A stretch of 64,000 nt of DNA from Amaurobius ferox (Eukaryota > Arthropoda > Arachnida > Araneae > Amaurobiidae): positions 55,161,569-55,225,568 of the forward strand of contig OX578146.1 of NCBI GenBank assembly GCA_951213105.1. Reading direction: 5' to 3'. Below are positions 26,201-38,256 of the stretch, piece by piece (within the stretch, counting starts at the first letter, position 1; every line of letters begins with the position of its first letter). The notes beneath the pieces are model-generated. The model was not told where the DNA came from. It was given only the letters and a program-made list of their open reading frames with translations, and ran no database searches. The translations under genes and the position numbers were made by a program.

Positions 26201-27182
26201 AAATATTATTATGAGACTAGCTGGAGCCACCCAAACCAACAATTCTTAAGAGACTGGACTTCTCGCTGTGGTCAGTCTTTTAAGAATTGGCGCAATAGGG
26301 ATACGTTAAATATTATAAAAATTGCAACATAATGAAAATTTAATGTTTATGAAAATTGCAACACATGTCTTATATTGCAACACATGTCACATAAGTCATG
26401 TCTTATATAAAATGCACGGGATATATAATATGGAAAAGAATTATATTTTAGATTTTTATTTTAAGGTTGGATTTGCATTGCTGCAATATACAGTTTTACT
26501 CAAGACTTATTGCTGGTTTGGTTCCAGAATGTGTTATGCAATATGTTATGTATTACGGGCATTCCACATTGTACCTAGCAACTTCCACTCTTCTGTTATC
26601 TGTTCGATTTATCTGCTGCTTTTAACAAGTGCCGTGCAATATTAGCAGAAGAAAACTATAATATAAAAGCTATAAATACTTTATTACATTAGGAAGCTAA
26701 CTTGGGAGAATCATATTGAGATAAGACAGGAAGAATGATAAATAGAGCTAAAAATATTATTATGAGACTAGCTGGAGCCACCCAAACCAACAATTCTTAA
26801 GAGACTGGACTTCTCGCTGTGGTCAGTCTTTTAAGAATTGGCGCAATAGGGATACGTTAAATATTATAAAAATTGCAACATAATGAAAATTTAATGTTTA
26901 TGAAAATTGCAACACATGTCTTATATTGCAACACATGTCACATAAGTCATGTCTTATATAAAATGCACGGGATATATAATATGGAAAAGAATTATATGTT
27001 AGATTTTTATTTTAAGGTTGGATTTGCATTGCAATATACAGTTTTACTCAAGACTTATTGCTGGTTTGGTTCCAGAATGTGTTATGCAATATGTTATGTA
27101 TTACGGGCATTCCACATTGTACCTAGCAACTTCCACTCTTCTGTTATCTGTTCGATTTATCTGCTGCTTTTAACAAGTGCCG
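11263..27182. repeat. Satellite array, block 3
   Basis: About 29 monomers, mostly the long form. It opens with an A short unit carrying ggttcccgaatg (about 11660), a marker repeated near 17165, 34260 and 35911. Other markers are cacatctc (12601, 18104), cttgtaag (14168, 19672, 24076) and atagcaac (15347, 16448, 20851, 25255). The unit near 26137 mixes types: it has A-type acattagg, gataag and gccaccc but B-type ttggaag. The last unit is short with tatgttag and holds the second ~587-bp insertion. No gene is visible in this stretch. Confidence 0.96.
11265..21140 (+). repeat. Tandem 10-monomer higher-order repeat (~5.5 kb)
   Basis: Monomers from 11459 match those from 16966 in order: A short with cccgaatg, B, B with cacatctc, B, B, B with cttgtaag, A, A with atagcaac. 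The offset is 5,507 bp for the first two and 5,504 bp afterwards, because the second monomer is long in the first copy and short in the second. This is the footprint expected of an unequal exchange involving ten units. The first copy directly abuts the mariner and the second does not, so the exchange point lies at or near the mariner junction. Limits are approximate. Confidence 0.8.
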
Positions 27183-28000
27183 TATGTCAAAAAGCTTTCT
27201 CTTAAATTCCACGGAGGTCTGAGAAGCGTGAACAATCCTACGTTGGACAGCATCCCTCACTATCGAATAGGGCACCCGGGGTCGCATAAGCGCCCTCGGT
27301 CGTTACCTACAAGATCGGTGAGAGATGTCTTCTTCCGCCCTAAAAAGCGTTACGTCCATCCTAGCCTTGTGCTCTCAATTTAGATGCTGACTCTAGTATG
27401 CTGTACCCCTCCCTTGCTTTGGGAATTCGCGTTTTTCGTTGGCAAGCTACCTTTTATGTCGTCGCTACTAGGCACTGCTCAAGCTCAAGGCCCTGCGCCC
27501 CTCGGGGCGCCCCAGTCTATCCCCCTCTTTACTCTCTCTGTTGGGAACCCGCTTGGGCCCCAACTTCTCTGTTTTTCTGAAGACCTGGGGAAGGGCACGA
27601 CCTAGGTCGCGCCCCCCCCCCAGGCATATCTTAGATATTAAATTCTATCAGATGTTTAAAAGCCTTTTTATTACTTCCTCTTTATGTCTATTTTTCTCTT
27701 CGCCTGGAGTTTAAAGGGAGGAGTCTTCCTCTCCTGGGTACTCCACTGACCCCGTCCTTGAGTCCTTGAGTTAACAAGTGCCGTGCAATATTAGCAGAAG
27801 AAAACTATAATATAAAAGCTATAAATACTTTATTATATTAGGAAGCTAACTTGGAAGAATCATATTGAGATGAGACAGGAAGAATGATAAATAGAGCTAA
27901 AAATATTATTATGAGACTAGCTGGAGTTACTCAAACCAACAATTCTTAAGAGACTGGACTTCTCGCTGTGGTCAGTCTTTTAAGAATTGGCGCAATAGGG
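19550..28000 (+). repeat. Tandem 8-monomer higher-order repeat (4,404 bp)
   Basis: Units at 19715, 20266, 20817, 21368, 21918 and 22469 recur at exactly +4,404 bp. Markers match in order: cttgtaag, plain A, atagcaac, the one-base deletion ataaagc, plain A, then short A with tatgttag. The first copy has an uninterrupted monomer end near 22,770 where the second copy (27183) has the ~587-bp insertion. The pair therefore gives an empty and a filled version of the same site. Confidence 0.82.
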
Positions 28001-29441
28001 ATACGTTAAATATTATAAAAATTGCAACATAATGAAAATTTAATGTTTATGAAAATTGCAACACATGTCTTATATTGCAACACATGTCACATAAGTCATG
28101 TCTTATATAAAATGCACGGGATATATAATATGGAAAAGAATTATATTTTAGATTTTTATTTTAAGGTTGGATTTGCATTGCTGCAATATACAGTTTTACT
28201 CAAGACTTATTGCTGGTTTGGTTCCAGAATGTGTTATGCAATATGTTATGTATTACGGGCATTCCACATTGTACCTAGCAACTTCCACTCTTCTGTTATC
28301 TGTTCGATTTATCTGCTGCTTTTAACAAGTGCCGTGCAATATTAGCAGAAGAAAACTATAATATAAAAGCTATAAATACTTTATTACATTAGGAAGCTAA
28401 CTTGGGAGAATCATATTGAGATAAGACAGGAAGAATGATAAATAGAGCTAAAAATATTATTATGAGACTAGCTGGAGCCACCCAAACCAACAATTCTTAA
28501 GAGACTGGACTTCTCGCTGTGGTCAGTCTTTTAAGAATTGGCGCAATAGGGATACGTTAAATATTATAAAAATTGCAACATAATGAAAATTTAATGTTTA
28601 TGAAAATTGCAACACATGTCTTATATTGCAACACATGTCACATAAGTCATGTCTTATATAAAATGCACGGGATATATAATATGGAAAATAATTATATTTT
28701 AGATTTTTATTTTAAGGTTGGATTTGCATTGCAATATACAGTTTTACTCAAGACTTATTGCTGGTTTGGTTCCAGAATGTGTTATGCAATATGTTATGTA
28801 TTACGGGCATTCCACATTGTACCTAGCAACTTCCACTCTTCTGTTATCTGTTCGATTTATCTGCTGCTTTTAACAAGTGCCGTGCAATATTAGCAGAAGA
28901 AAACTATAATATAAAAGCTATAAATACTTTATTATATTAAGAAGCTAACTTGGAAGAATCATATTGAGATGAGACAGGAAGAATGATAAATAGAGCTAAA
29001 AATATTATTATGAGACTAGCTGGAGTTACTCAAACCAACAATTCTTAAGAGACTGGACTTCTCGCTGTGGTCAGTCTTTTAAGAATTGGCGCAATAGGGA
29101 TACGTTAAATATTATAAAAATTGCAACATAATGAAAATTTAATGTTTATGAAAATTGCAACACATGTCTTATATTGCAACACATGTCACATAAGTCATGT
29201 CTTATATAAAATGCACGGGATATATAATATGGAAAAGAATTATATTTTAGATTTTTATTTTAAGGTTGGATTTGCATTGCAATATACAGTTTTACTCAAG
29301 ACTTATTGCTGGTTTGGTTCCAGAATGTGTTATGCAATATGTTATGTATTACGGGCATTCCACATTGTACCTAGCAACTTCCACTCTTCTGTTATCTGTT
29401 CGATTTATCTGCTGCTTTTAACAAGTGCCGTGCAATATTAG
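21183..29441 (+). repeat. Fourteen-monomer segmental duplication, copy 2
   Basis: Partner of the segment at about 541-8800 at an offset of 20,642-20,643 bp, including its own copy of the ~587-bp insertion. Differences from copy 1 include gcattcaacatt (about 21611), the mixed-type unit at 26137, one T-to-A change in the insertion (about 27530), and ten instead of nine C in the insertion's C run. Confidence 0.8.
27183..27770. mobile_element. ~587-bp retroposon-like insertion, copy 2 (588 bp)
   Basis: Same insertion point and same flanking 13-bp duplication (27170-27182 and 27771-27783) as copy 1. It differs by a ten-C run and by ctctttactc where copy 1 has ctcttttctc. The host monomer is again short with tatgttag, and the following monomers have the same order as after copy 1. 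It is therefore a duplicate by array amplification rather than a new insertion. Confidence 0.78.
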
Positions 29442-32400
29442 CAGAAGAAAACTATAATATAAAAGCTATAAATACTTTATTATATTAGGAAGCTAACTTG
29501 GAAGAATCATATTGAGATGAGACAGGAAGAATGATAAATAGAGCTAAAAATATTATTATGAGACTAGCTGGAGTTACTCAAACCAACAATTCTTAAGAGA
29601 CTGGACTTCTCGCTGTGGTCAGTCTTTTAAGAATTGGCGCAATAGGGATACGTTAAATATTATAAAAATTGCAACATAATGAAAATTTAATGTTTATGAA
29701 AATTGCAACACATGTCTTATATTGCAACACATGTCACATAAGTCATGTCTTATATAAAATGCACGGGATATATAATATGGAAAAGAATTATATTTTAGAT
29801 TTTTATTTTAAGGTTGGATTTGCATTGCAATATACAGTTTTACTCAAGACTTATTGCTGGTTTGGTTCCAGAATGTGTTATGCAATATGTTATGTATTAC
29901 GGGCATTCCACATTGTACCTAGAAACTTCCACTCTTCTGTTATCTGTTCGATTTATCTGCTGCTTTTAACAAGTGCCGTGCAATATTAGCAGAAGAAAAC
30001 TATAATATAAAAGCTATAAATACTTTATTATATTAGGAAGCTAACTTGGAAGAATCATATTGAGATGAGACAGGAAGAATGATAAATAGAGCTAAAAATA
30101 TTATTATGAGACTAGCTGGAGTTACTCAAACCAACAATTCTTAAGAGACTGGACTTCTCGCTGTGGTCAGTCTTTTAAGAATTGGCGCAATAGGGATACG
30201 TTAAATATTATAAAAATTGCAACATAATGAAAATTTAATGTTTATGAAAATTGCAACACATGTCTTATATTGCAACACATGTCACATAAGTCATGTCTTA
30301 TATAAAATGCACGGGATATATAATATGGAAAAGAATTATATTTTAGATTTTTATTTTAAGGTTGGATTTGCATTGCAATATACAGTTTTACTCAAGACTT
30401 ATTGCTGGTTTGGTTCCAGAATGTGTTATGCAATATGTTATGTATTACGGGCATTCCACATTGTACCTAGCAACTTCCACTCTTCTGTTATCTGTTCGAT
30501 TTATCTGCTGCTTTTAACAAGTGCCGTGCAATATTAGCAGAAGAAAACTATAATATAAAAGCTATAAATACTTTATTATATTAGGAAGCTAACTTGGAAG
30601 AATCATATTGAGATGAGACAGGAAGAATGATAAATAGAGCTAAAAATATTATTATGAGACTAGCTGGAGTTACTCAAACCAATAATTCTTAAGAGACTGG
30701 ACTTCTCGCTGTGGTCAGTCTTTTAAGAATTGGCGCAATAGGGATACGTTAAATATTATAAAAATTGCAACATAATGAAAATTTAATGTTTATGAAAATT
30801 GCAACACATGTCTTATATTGCAACACATGTCACATAAGTCATGTCTTATATAAAATGCACGGGATATATAATATGGAAAAGAATTATATTTTAGATTTTT
30901 ATTTTAAGGTTGGATTTGCATTGCAATATACAGTTTTACTCAAGACTTATTGCTGGTTTGGTTCCAGAATGTGTTATGCAATATGTTATGTATTACGGGC
31001 ATTCCACATTGTACCTAGCAACTTCCACTCTTCTGTTATCTGTTCGATTTATCTGCTGCTTTTAACAAGTGCCGTGCAATATTAGCAGAAGAAAACTATA
31101 ATATAAAAGCTATAAATACTTTATTATATTAGGAAGCTAACTTGGAAGAATCATATTGAGATGAGACAGGAAGAATGATAAATAGAGCTAAAAATATTAT
31201 TATGAGACTAGCTGGAGTTACTCAAACCAACAATTCTTAAGAGACTGGACTTCTCGCTGTGGTCAGTCTTTTAAGAATTGGCGCAATAGGGATACGTTAA
31301 ATATTATAAAAATTGCAACATAATGAAAATTTAATGTTTATGAAAATTGCAACACATGTCTTATATTGCAACACATGTCACATAAGTCATGTCTTATATA
31401 AAATGCACGGGATATATAATATGGAAAAGAATTATATTTTAGATTTTTATTTTAAGGTTGGATTTGCATTGCAATATACAGTTTTACTCAAGACTTATTG
31501 CTGGTTTGGTTCCAGAATGTGTTATGCAATATGTTATGTATTACGGGCATTCCACATTGTACCTAGAAACTTCCACTCTTCTGTTATCTGTTCGATTTAT
31601 CTGCTGCTTTTAACAAGTGCCGTGCAATATTAGCAGAAGAAAACTATAATATAAAAGCTATAAATACTTTATTATATTAGGAAGCTAACTTGGAAGAATC
31701 ATATTGAGATGAGACAGGAAGAATGATAAATAGAGCTAAAAATATTATTATGAGACTAGCTGGAGTTACTCAAACCAACAATTCTTAAGAGACTGGACTT
31801 CTCGCTGTGGTCAGTCTTTTAAGAATTGGCGCAATAGGGATACGTTAAATATTATAAAAATTGCAACATAATGAAAATTTAATGTTTATGAAAATTGCAA
31901 CACATGTCTTATATTGCAACACATGTCACATAAGTCATGTCTTATATAAAATGCACGGGATATATAATATGGAAAAGAATTATATTTTAGATTTTTATTT
32001 TAAGGTTGGATTTGCATTGCAATATACAGTTTTACTCAAGACTTATTGCTGGTTTGGTTCCAGAATGTGTTATGCAATATGTTATGTATTACGGGCATTC
32101 CACATTGTACCTAGCAACTTCCACTCTTCTGTTATCTGTTCGATTTATCTGCTGCTTTTAACAAGTGCCGTGCAATATTAGCAGAAGAAAACTATAATAT
32201 AAAAGCTATAAATACTTTATTATATTAGGAAGCTAACTTGGAAGAATCATATTGAGATGAGACAGGAAGAATGATAAATAGAGCTAAAAATATTATTATG
32301 AGACTAGCTGGAGTTACTCAAACCAATAATTCTTAAGAGACTGGACTTCTCGCTGTGGTCAGTCTTTTAAGAATTGGCGCAATAGGGATACGTTAAATAT

Positions 32401-33277
32401 TATAAAAATTGCAACATAATGAAAATTTAATGTTTATGAAAATTGCAACACATGTCTTATATTGCAACACATGTCACATAAGTCATGTCTTATATAAAAT
32501 GCACGGGATATATAATATGGAAAAGAATTATATTTTAGATTTTTATTTTAAGGTTGGATTTGCATTGCAATATACAGTTTTACTCAAGACTTATTGCTGG
32601 TTTGGTTCCAGAATGTGTTATACAATATGTTATGTATTACGGGCATTACACATTGTACCTAGCAACTTCCACTCTTCTGTTATCTGTTCGATTTATCTGC
32701 TGCTTTTAACAAGTGCCGTGCAATATTAGCAGAAGAAAACTATAATATAAAAGCTATAAATACTTTATTATATTAGGAAGCTAACTTGGAAGAATCATAT
32801 TGAGATGAGACAGGAAGAATGATAAATAGAGCTAAAAATATTATTATGAGACTAGCTGGAGTTACTCAAACCAACAATTCTTAAGAGACTGGACTTCTCG
32901 CTGTGGTCAGTCTTTTAAGAATTGGCGCAATAGGGATACGTTAAATATTATAAAAATTGCAACATAATGAAAATTTAATGTTTATGAAAATTGCAACACA
33001 TGTCTTATATTGCAACACATGTCACATAAGTCATGTCTTATATAAAATGCACGGGATATATAATATGGAAAAGAATTATATTTTAGATTTTTATTTTAAG
33101 GTTGGATTTGCATTGCAATATACAGTTTTACTCAAGACTTATTGCTGGTTTGGTTCCAGAATGTGTTATGCAATATGTTATGTATTACGGGCATTCCACA
33201 TTGTACCTAGCAACTTCCACTCTTCTGTTATCTGTTCGATTTATCTGCTGCTTTTAACAAGTGCCGTGCAATATTAG
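29442..33277 (+). repeat. Tandem 3-monomer higher-order repeat (1,644 bp)
   Basis: Rare markers recur at exactly 1,644 bp, three short monomers: ctagaaac at 29923 and 31567, and caataattc at 30683 and 32327. All units here are B short. The second copy has two additional changes in the unit near 32409 (tacaatatg and cattacac). Edges are approximate. Confidence 0.8.
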
Positions 33278-33859
33278 CAGAAGAAAACTATAATATAAAA
33301 GCTATAAATACTTTATTATATTAGGAAGCTAACTTGGAAGAATCATATTGAGATGAGACAGGAAGAATGATAAATAGAGCTAAAAATATTATTATGAGAC
33401 TAGCTGGAGTTACTCAAACCAACAATTCTTAAGAGACTGGACTTCTCGCTGTGGTCAGTCTTTTAAGAATTGGCGCAATAGGGATACGTTAAATATTATA
33501 AAAATTGCAACATAATGAAAATTTAATGTTTATGAAAATTGCAACACATGTCTTATATTGCAACACATGTCACATAAGTCATGTCTTATATAAAATGCAC
33601 GGGATATATAATATGGAAAAGAATTATATTTTAGATTTTTATTTTAAGGTTGGATTTGCATTGCTGCAATATACAGTTTTACTCAAGACTTATTGCTGGT
33701 TTGGTTCCAGAATGTGTTATGCAATATGTTATGTATTACGGACATTCCACATTGTACCTAGCAACTTCCACTCTTCTGTTATCTGTTCGATTTATCTGCT
33801 GCTTTTAACAAGTGCCGTGCAATATTAGCAGAAGAAAAATATAATATAAAAGCTATAAA

Positions 33860-33865
33860 TACGTA
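33860..33865. other. Candidate mariner excision footprint 1 (TA-CG-TA)
   Basis: The normal junction ataaatactttatt reads ataaatacgtactttatt here, a four-base gain of cgta. The position is exactly the TA occupied by the mariner at 9930/11263, and the retained CG equals the terminal dinucleotide of that element. The unit on the left (B long, gaagaaaaat) and on the right (A short, cccgaatg) match the units flanking the mariner. The natural reading is cut-and-paste excision leaving two element bases between the two TA copies. Confidence 0.85.
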
Positions 33866-35510
33866 CTTTATTACATTAGGAAGCTAACTTGGGAGAATCA
33901 TATTGAGATAAGACAGGAAGAATGATAAATAGAGCTAAAAATATTATTATGAGACTAGCTGGAGCCACCCAAACCAACAATTCTTAAGAGACTGGACTTC
34001 TCGCTGTGGTCAGTCTTTTAAGAATTGGCGCAATAGGGATACGTTAAATATTATAAAAATTGCAACATAATGAAAATTTAATGTTTATGAAAATTGCAAC
34101 ACATGTCTTATATTGCAACACATGTCACATAAGTCATGTCTTATATAAAATGCACGGGATATATAATATGGAAAAGAATTATATTTTAGATTTTTATTTT
34201 AAGGTTGGATTTGCATTGCAATATACAGTTTTACTCAAGACTTATTGCTGGTTTGGTTCCCGAATGTGTTATGCAATATGTTATGTATTACGGGCATTCC
34301 ACATTGTACCTAGCAACTTCCACTCTTCTGTTATCTGTTCGATTTATCTGCTGCTTTTAACAAGTGCCGTGCAATATTAGCAGAAGAAAACTATAATATA
34401 AAAGCTATAAATACTTTATTATATTAGGAAGCTAACTTGGAAGAATCATATTGAGATGAGACAGGAAGAATGATAAATAGAGCTAAAAATATTATTATGA
34501 GACTAGCTGGAGTTACTCAAACCAACAATTCTTAAGAGACTGGACTTCTCGCTGTGGTCAGTCTTTTAAGAATTGGCGCAATAGGGATACGTTAAATATT
34601 ATAAAAATTGCAACATAATGAAAATTTAATGTTTATGAAAATTGCAACACATGTCTTATATTGCAACACATGTCACATAAGTCATGTCTTATATAAAATG
34701 CACGGGATATATAATATGGAAAAGAATTATATTTTAGATTTTTATTTTAAGGTTGGATTTGCATTGCAATATACAGTTTTACTCAAGACTTATTGCTGGT
34801 TTGGTTCCAGAATGTGTTATGCAATATGTTATGTATTACGGGCATTCCACATTGTACCTAGCAACTTCCACTCTTCTGTTATCTGTTCGATTTATCTGCT
34901 GCTTTTAACAAGTGCCGTGCAATATTAGCAGAAGAAAACTATAATATAAAAGCTATAAATACTTTATTATATTAGGAAGCTAACTTGGAAGAATCATATT
35001 GAGATGAGACAGGAAGAATGATAAATAGAGCTAAAAATATTATTATGAGACTAGCTGGAGTTACTCAAACCAACAATTCTTAAGAGACTGGACTTCTCGC
35101 TGTGGTCAGTCTTTTAAGAATTGGCGCAATAGGGATACGTTAAATATTATAAAAATTGCAACATAATGAAAATTTAATGTTTATGAAAATTGCAACACAT
35201 GTCTTATATTGCAACACATGTCACATAAGTCATGTCTTATATAAAATGCACGGGATATATAATATGGAAAAGAATTATATTTTAGATTTTTATTTTAAGG
35301 TTGGATTTGCATTGCTGCAATATACAGTTTTACTCAAGACTTATTGCTGGTTTGGTTCCAGAATGTGTTATGCAATATGTTATGTATTACGGACATTCCA
35401 CATTGTACCTAGCAACTTCCACTCTTCTGTTATCTGTTCGATTTATCTGCTGCTTTTAACAAGTGCCGTGCAATATTAGCAGAAGAAAAATATAATATAA
35501 AAGCTATAAA

Positions 35511-35516
35511 TACGTA
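35511..35516. other. Candidate mariner excision footprint 2 (TA-CG-TA)
   Basis: Identical cgta gain at the homologous junction, 1,651 bp after footprint 1 and in the same flanking context. It most likely arose by tandem duplication of the first scar rather than by a second excision. Confidence 0.83.
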
Positions 35517-37667
35517 CTTTATTACATTAGGAAGCTAACTTGGGAGAATCATATTGAGATAAGACAGGAAGAATGATAAATAGAGCTAAAAATATTATTA
35601 TGAGACTAGCTGGAGCCACCCAAACCAACAATTCTTAAGAGACTGGACTTCTCGCTGTGGTCAGTCTTTTAAGAATTGGCGCAATAGGGATACGTTAAAT
35701 ATTATAAAAATTGCAACATAATTAAAATTTAATGTTTATGAAAATTGCAACACATGTCTTATATTGCAACACATGTCACATAAGTCATGTCTTATATAAA
35801 ATGCACGGGATATATAATATGGAAAAGAATTATATTTTAGATTTTTATTTTAAGGTTGGATTTGCATTGCAATATACAGTTTTACTCAAGACTTATTGCT
35901 GGTTTGGTTCCCGAATGTGTTATGCAATATGTTATGTATTACGGGCATTCCACATTGTACCTAGCAACTTCCACTCTTCTGTTATCTGTTCGATTTATCT
36001 GCTGCTTTTAACAAGTGCCGTGCAATATTAGCAGAAGAAAACTATAATATAAAAGCTATAAATACTTTATTATATTAGGAAGCTAACTTGGAAGAATCAT
36101 ATTGAGATGAGACAGGAAGAATGATAAATAGAGCTAAAAATATTATTATGAGACTAGCTGGAGTTACTCAAACCAACAATTCTTAAGAGACTGGACTTCT
36201 CGCTGTGGTCAGTCTTTTAAGAATTGGCGCAATAGGGATACGTTAAATATTATAAAAATTGCAACATAATGAAAATTTAATGTTTATGAAAATTGCAACA
36301 CATGTCTTATATTGCAACACATGTCACATAAGTCATGTCTTATATGAAATGCACGGGATATATAATATGGAAAAGAATTATATTTTAGATTTTTATTTTA
36401 AGGTTGGATTTGCATTGCAATATACAGTTTTACTCAAGACTTATTGCTGGTTTGGTTCCAGAATGTGTTATGCAATATGTTATGTATTACGGGCATTCCA
36501 CATTGTACCTAGCAACTTCCACTCTTCTGTTATCTGTTCGATTTATCTGCTGCTTTTAACAAGTGCCGTGCAATATTAGCAGAAGAAAACTATAATATAA
36601 AAGCTATAAATACTTTATTAAATTAGGAAGCTAACTTGGAAGAATCATATTGAGATGAGACAGGAAGAATGATAAATAGAGCTAAAAATATTATTATGAG
36701 ACTAGCTGGAGTTACTCAAACCAACAATTCTTAAGAGACTGGACTTCTCGCTGTGGTCAGTCTTTTAAGAATTGGCGCAATAGGGATACGTTAAATATTA
36801 TAAAAATTGCAACATAATGAAAATTTAATGTTTATGAAAATTGCAACACATGTCTTATATTGCAACACATGTCACATAAGTCATGTCTTATATAAAATGC
36901 ACGGGATATATAATATGGAAAAGAATTATATTTTAGATTTTTATTTTAAGGTTGGATTTGCATTGCTGCAATATACAGTTTTACTCAAGACTTATTGCTG
37001 GTTTGGTTCCAGAATGTGTTATGCAATATGTTATGTATTACGGGCATTCCACATTGTACCTAGCAACTTCCACTCTTCTGTTATCTGTTAGATTTATCTG
37101 CTGCTTTTAACAAGTGCCGTGCAATATTAGCAGAAGAAAACTATAATATAAAAGCTATAAATACTTTATTACATTAGGAAGCTAACTTGGGAGAATCATA
37201 TTGAGATAAGACAGGAAGAATGATAAATAGAGCTAAAAATATTATTATGAGACCAGCTGGAGCCACCCAAACCAACAATTCTTAAGAGACTGGACTTCTC
37301 GCTGTGGTCAGTCTTTTAAGAATTGGCGCAATAGGGATACGTTAAATATTATAAAAATTGCAACATAATGAAAATTTAATGTTTATGAAAATTGCAACAC
37401 ATGTCTTATATTGCAACACATGTCACATAAGTCATGTCTTATATAAAATGCACGGGATATATAATATGGAAAAGAATTATATTTTAGATTTTTATTTTAA
37501 GGTTGGATTTGCATTGCAATATACAGTTTTACTCAAGACTTATTGCTGGTTTGGTTCCAGAATGTGTTATGCAATATGTTATGTATTACGGGCATTCCAC
37601 ATTGTACCTAGCAACTTCCACTCTTCTGTTATCTGTTCGATTTATCTGCTGCTTTTAACAAGTGCCG

Positions 37668-38256
37668 TATGTCAAAAAGCTTTCTCTTAAATTCCACGGA
37701 GGTCTGAGAAGCGTGAACAATCCTACGTTGGACAGCATCCCTCACTATCGAATAGGGCACCCGGGGTCGCATAAGCGCCCTCGGTCGTTACCTACAAGAT
37801 CGGTGAGAGATGTCTTCTTCCGCCCTAAAAAGCGTTACGTCCATCCTAGCCTTGTGCTCTCAATTTAGATGCTGACTCTAGTATGCTGTACCCCTCCCTT
37901 GCTTTGGGAATTCGCGTTTTTCGTTGGCAAGCTACCTTTTATGTCGTCGCTACTAGGCACTGCTCAAGCTCAAGGCCCTGCGCCCCTCGGGGCGCCCCAG
38001 TCTATCCCCCTCTTTTCTCTCTCTGTTGGGAACCCGCTTGGGCCCCAACTTCTCTGTTTTTCTGAAGACCTGGGGAAGGGCACGACCTAGGTCGCGCCCC
38101 CCCCCCCAGGCATATCTTAGATATTAAATTCTATCAGATGTTTAAAAGCCTTTTTATTACTTCCTCTTTATGTCTATTTTTCTCTTCGCCTGGAGTTTAA
38201 AGGGAGGAGTCTTCCTCTCCTGGGTACTCCACTGACCCCGTCCTTGAGTCCTTGAG
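37668..38256. mobile_element. ~587-bp retroposon-like insertion, copy 3 (589 bp)
   Basis: Same position and 13-bp flanking duplication (37655-37667 and 38257-38269). It matches copy 1 apart from an eleven-C run. The host monomer is A short but has tattttag rather than the tatgttag of copies 1 and 2. The following units (B long, A short, B short) keep the same order, and the attaagaag variant near 39424 links this copy to copy 2 at an offset of about 10,486 bp. Confidence 0.78.

Larger units (their letters stand above)
33278..36580 (+). repeat. Tandem 3-monomer higher-order repeat carrying mariner scars (1,651 bp)
   Basis: The trio B long (with cggacatt and gaagaaaaat), A short (with cccgaatg), B short occurs twice, starting near 33505 and 35156. 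The period of 1,651 bp equals 551 + 548 + 548 plus the four extra bases of the cgta scar. Because both copies share the scar and the cggacatt variant, the scar was probably present before this duplication. Confidence 0.85.
27771..37667. repeat. Satellite array, block 4
   Basis: About 18 monomers, changing from mixed A/B to mainly B short. It includes two 3-monomer tandem repeats and the two candidate mariner scars. Private variants include attaagaag (about 28937, shared with about 39424), tacaatatg (32621), a lost TTG-frame through aattaaaat (35721), tatatgaaat (36343), aaattagg (36620, shared with 43806), a stop-creating tgttagatt (37088) and gaccagctgg (37252, shared with 44438). No gene is visible. 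Confidence 0.96.
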
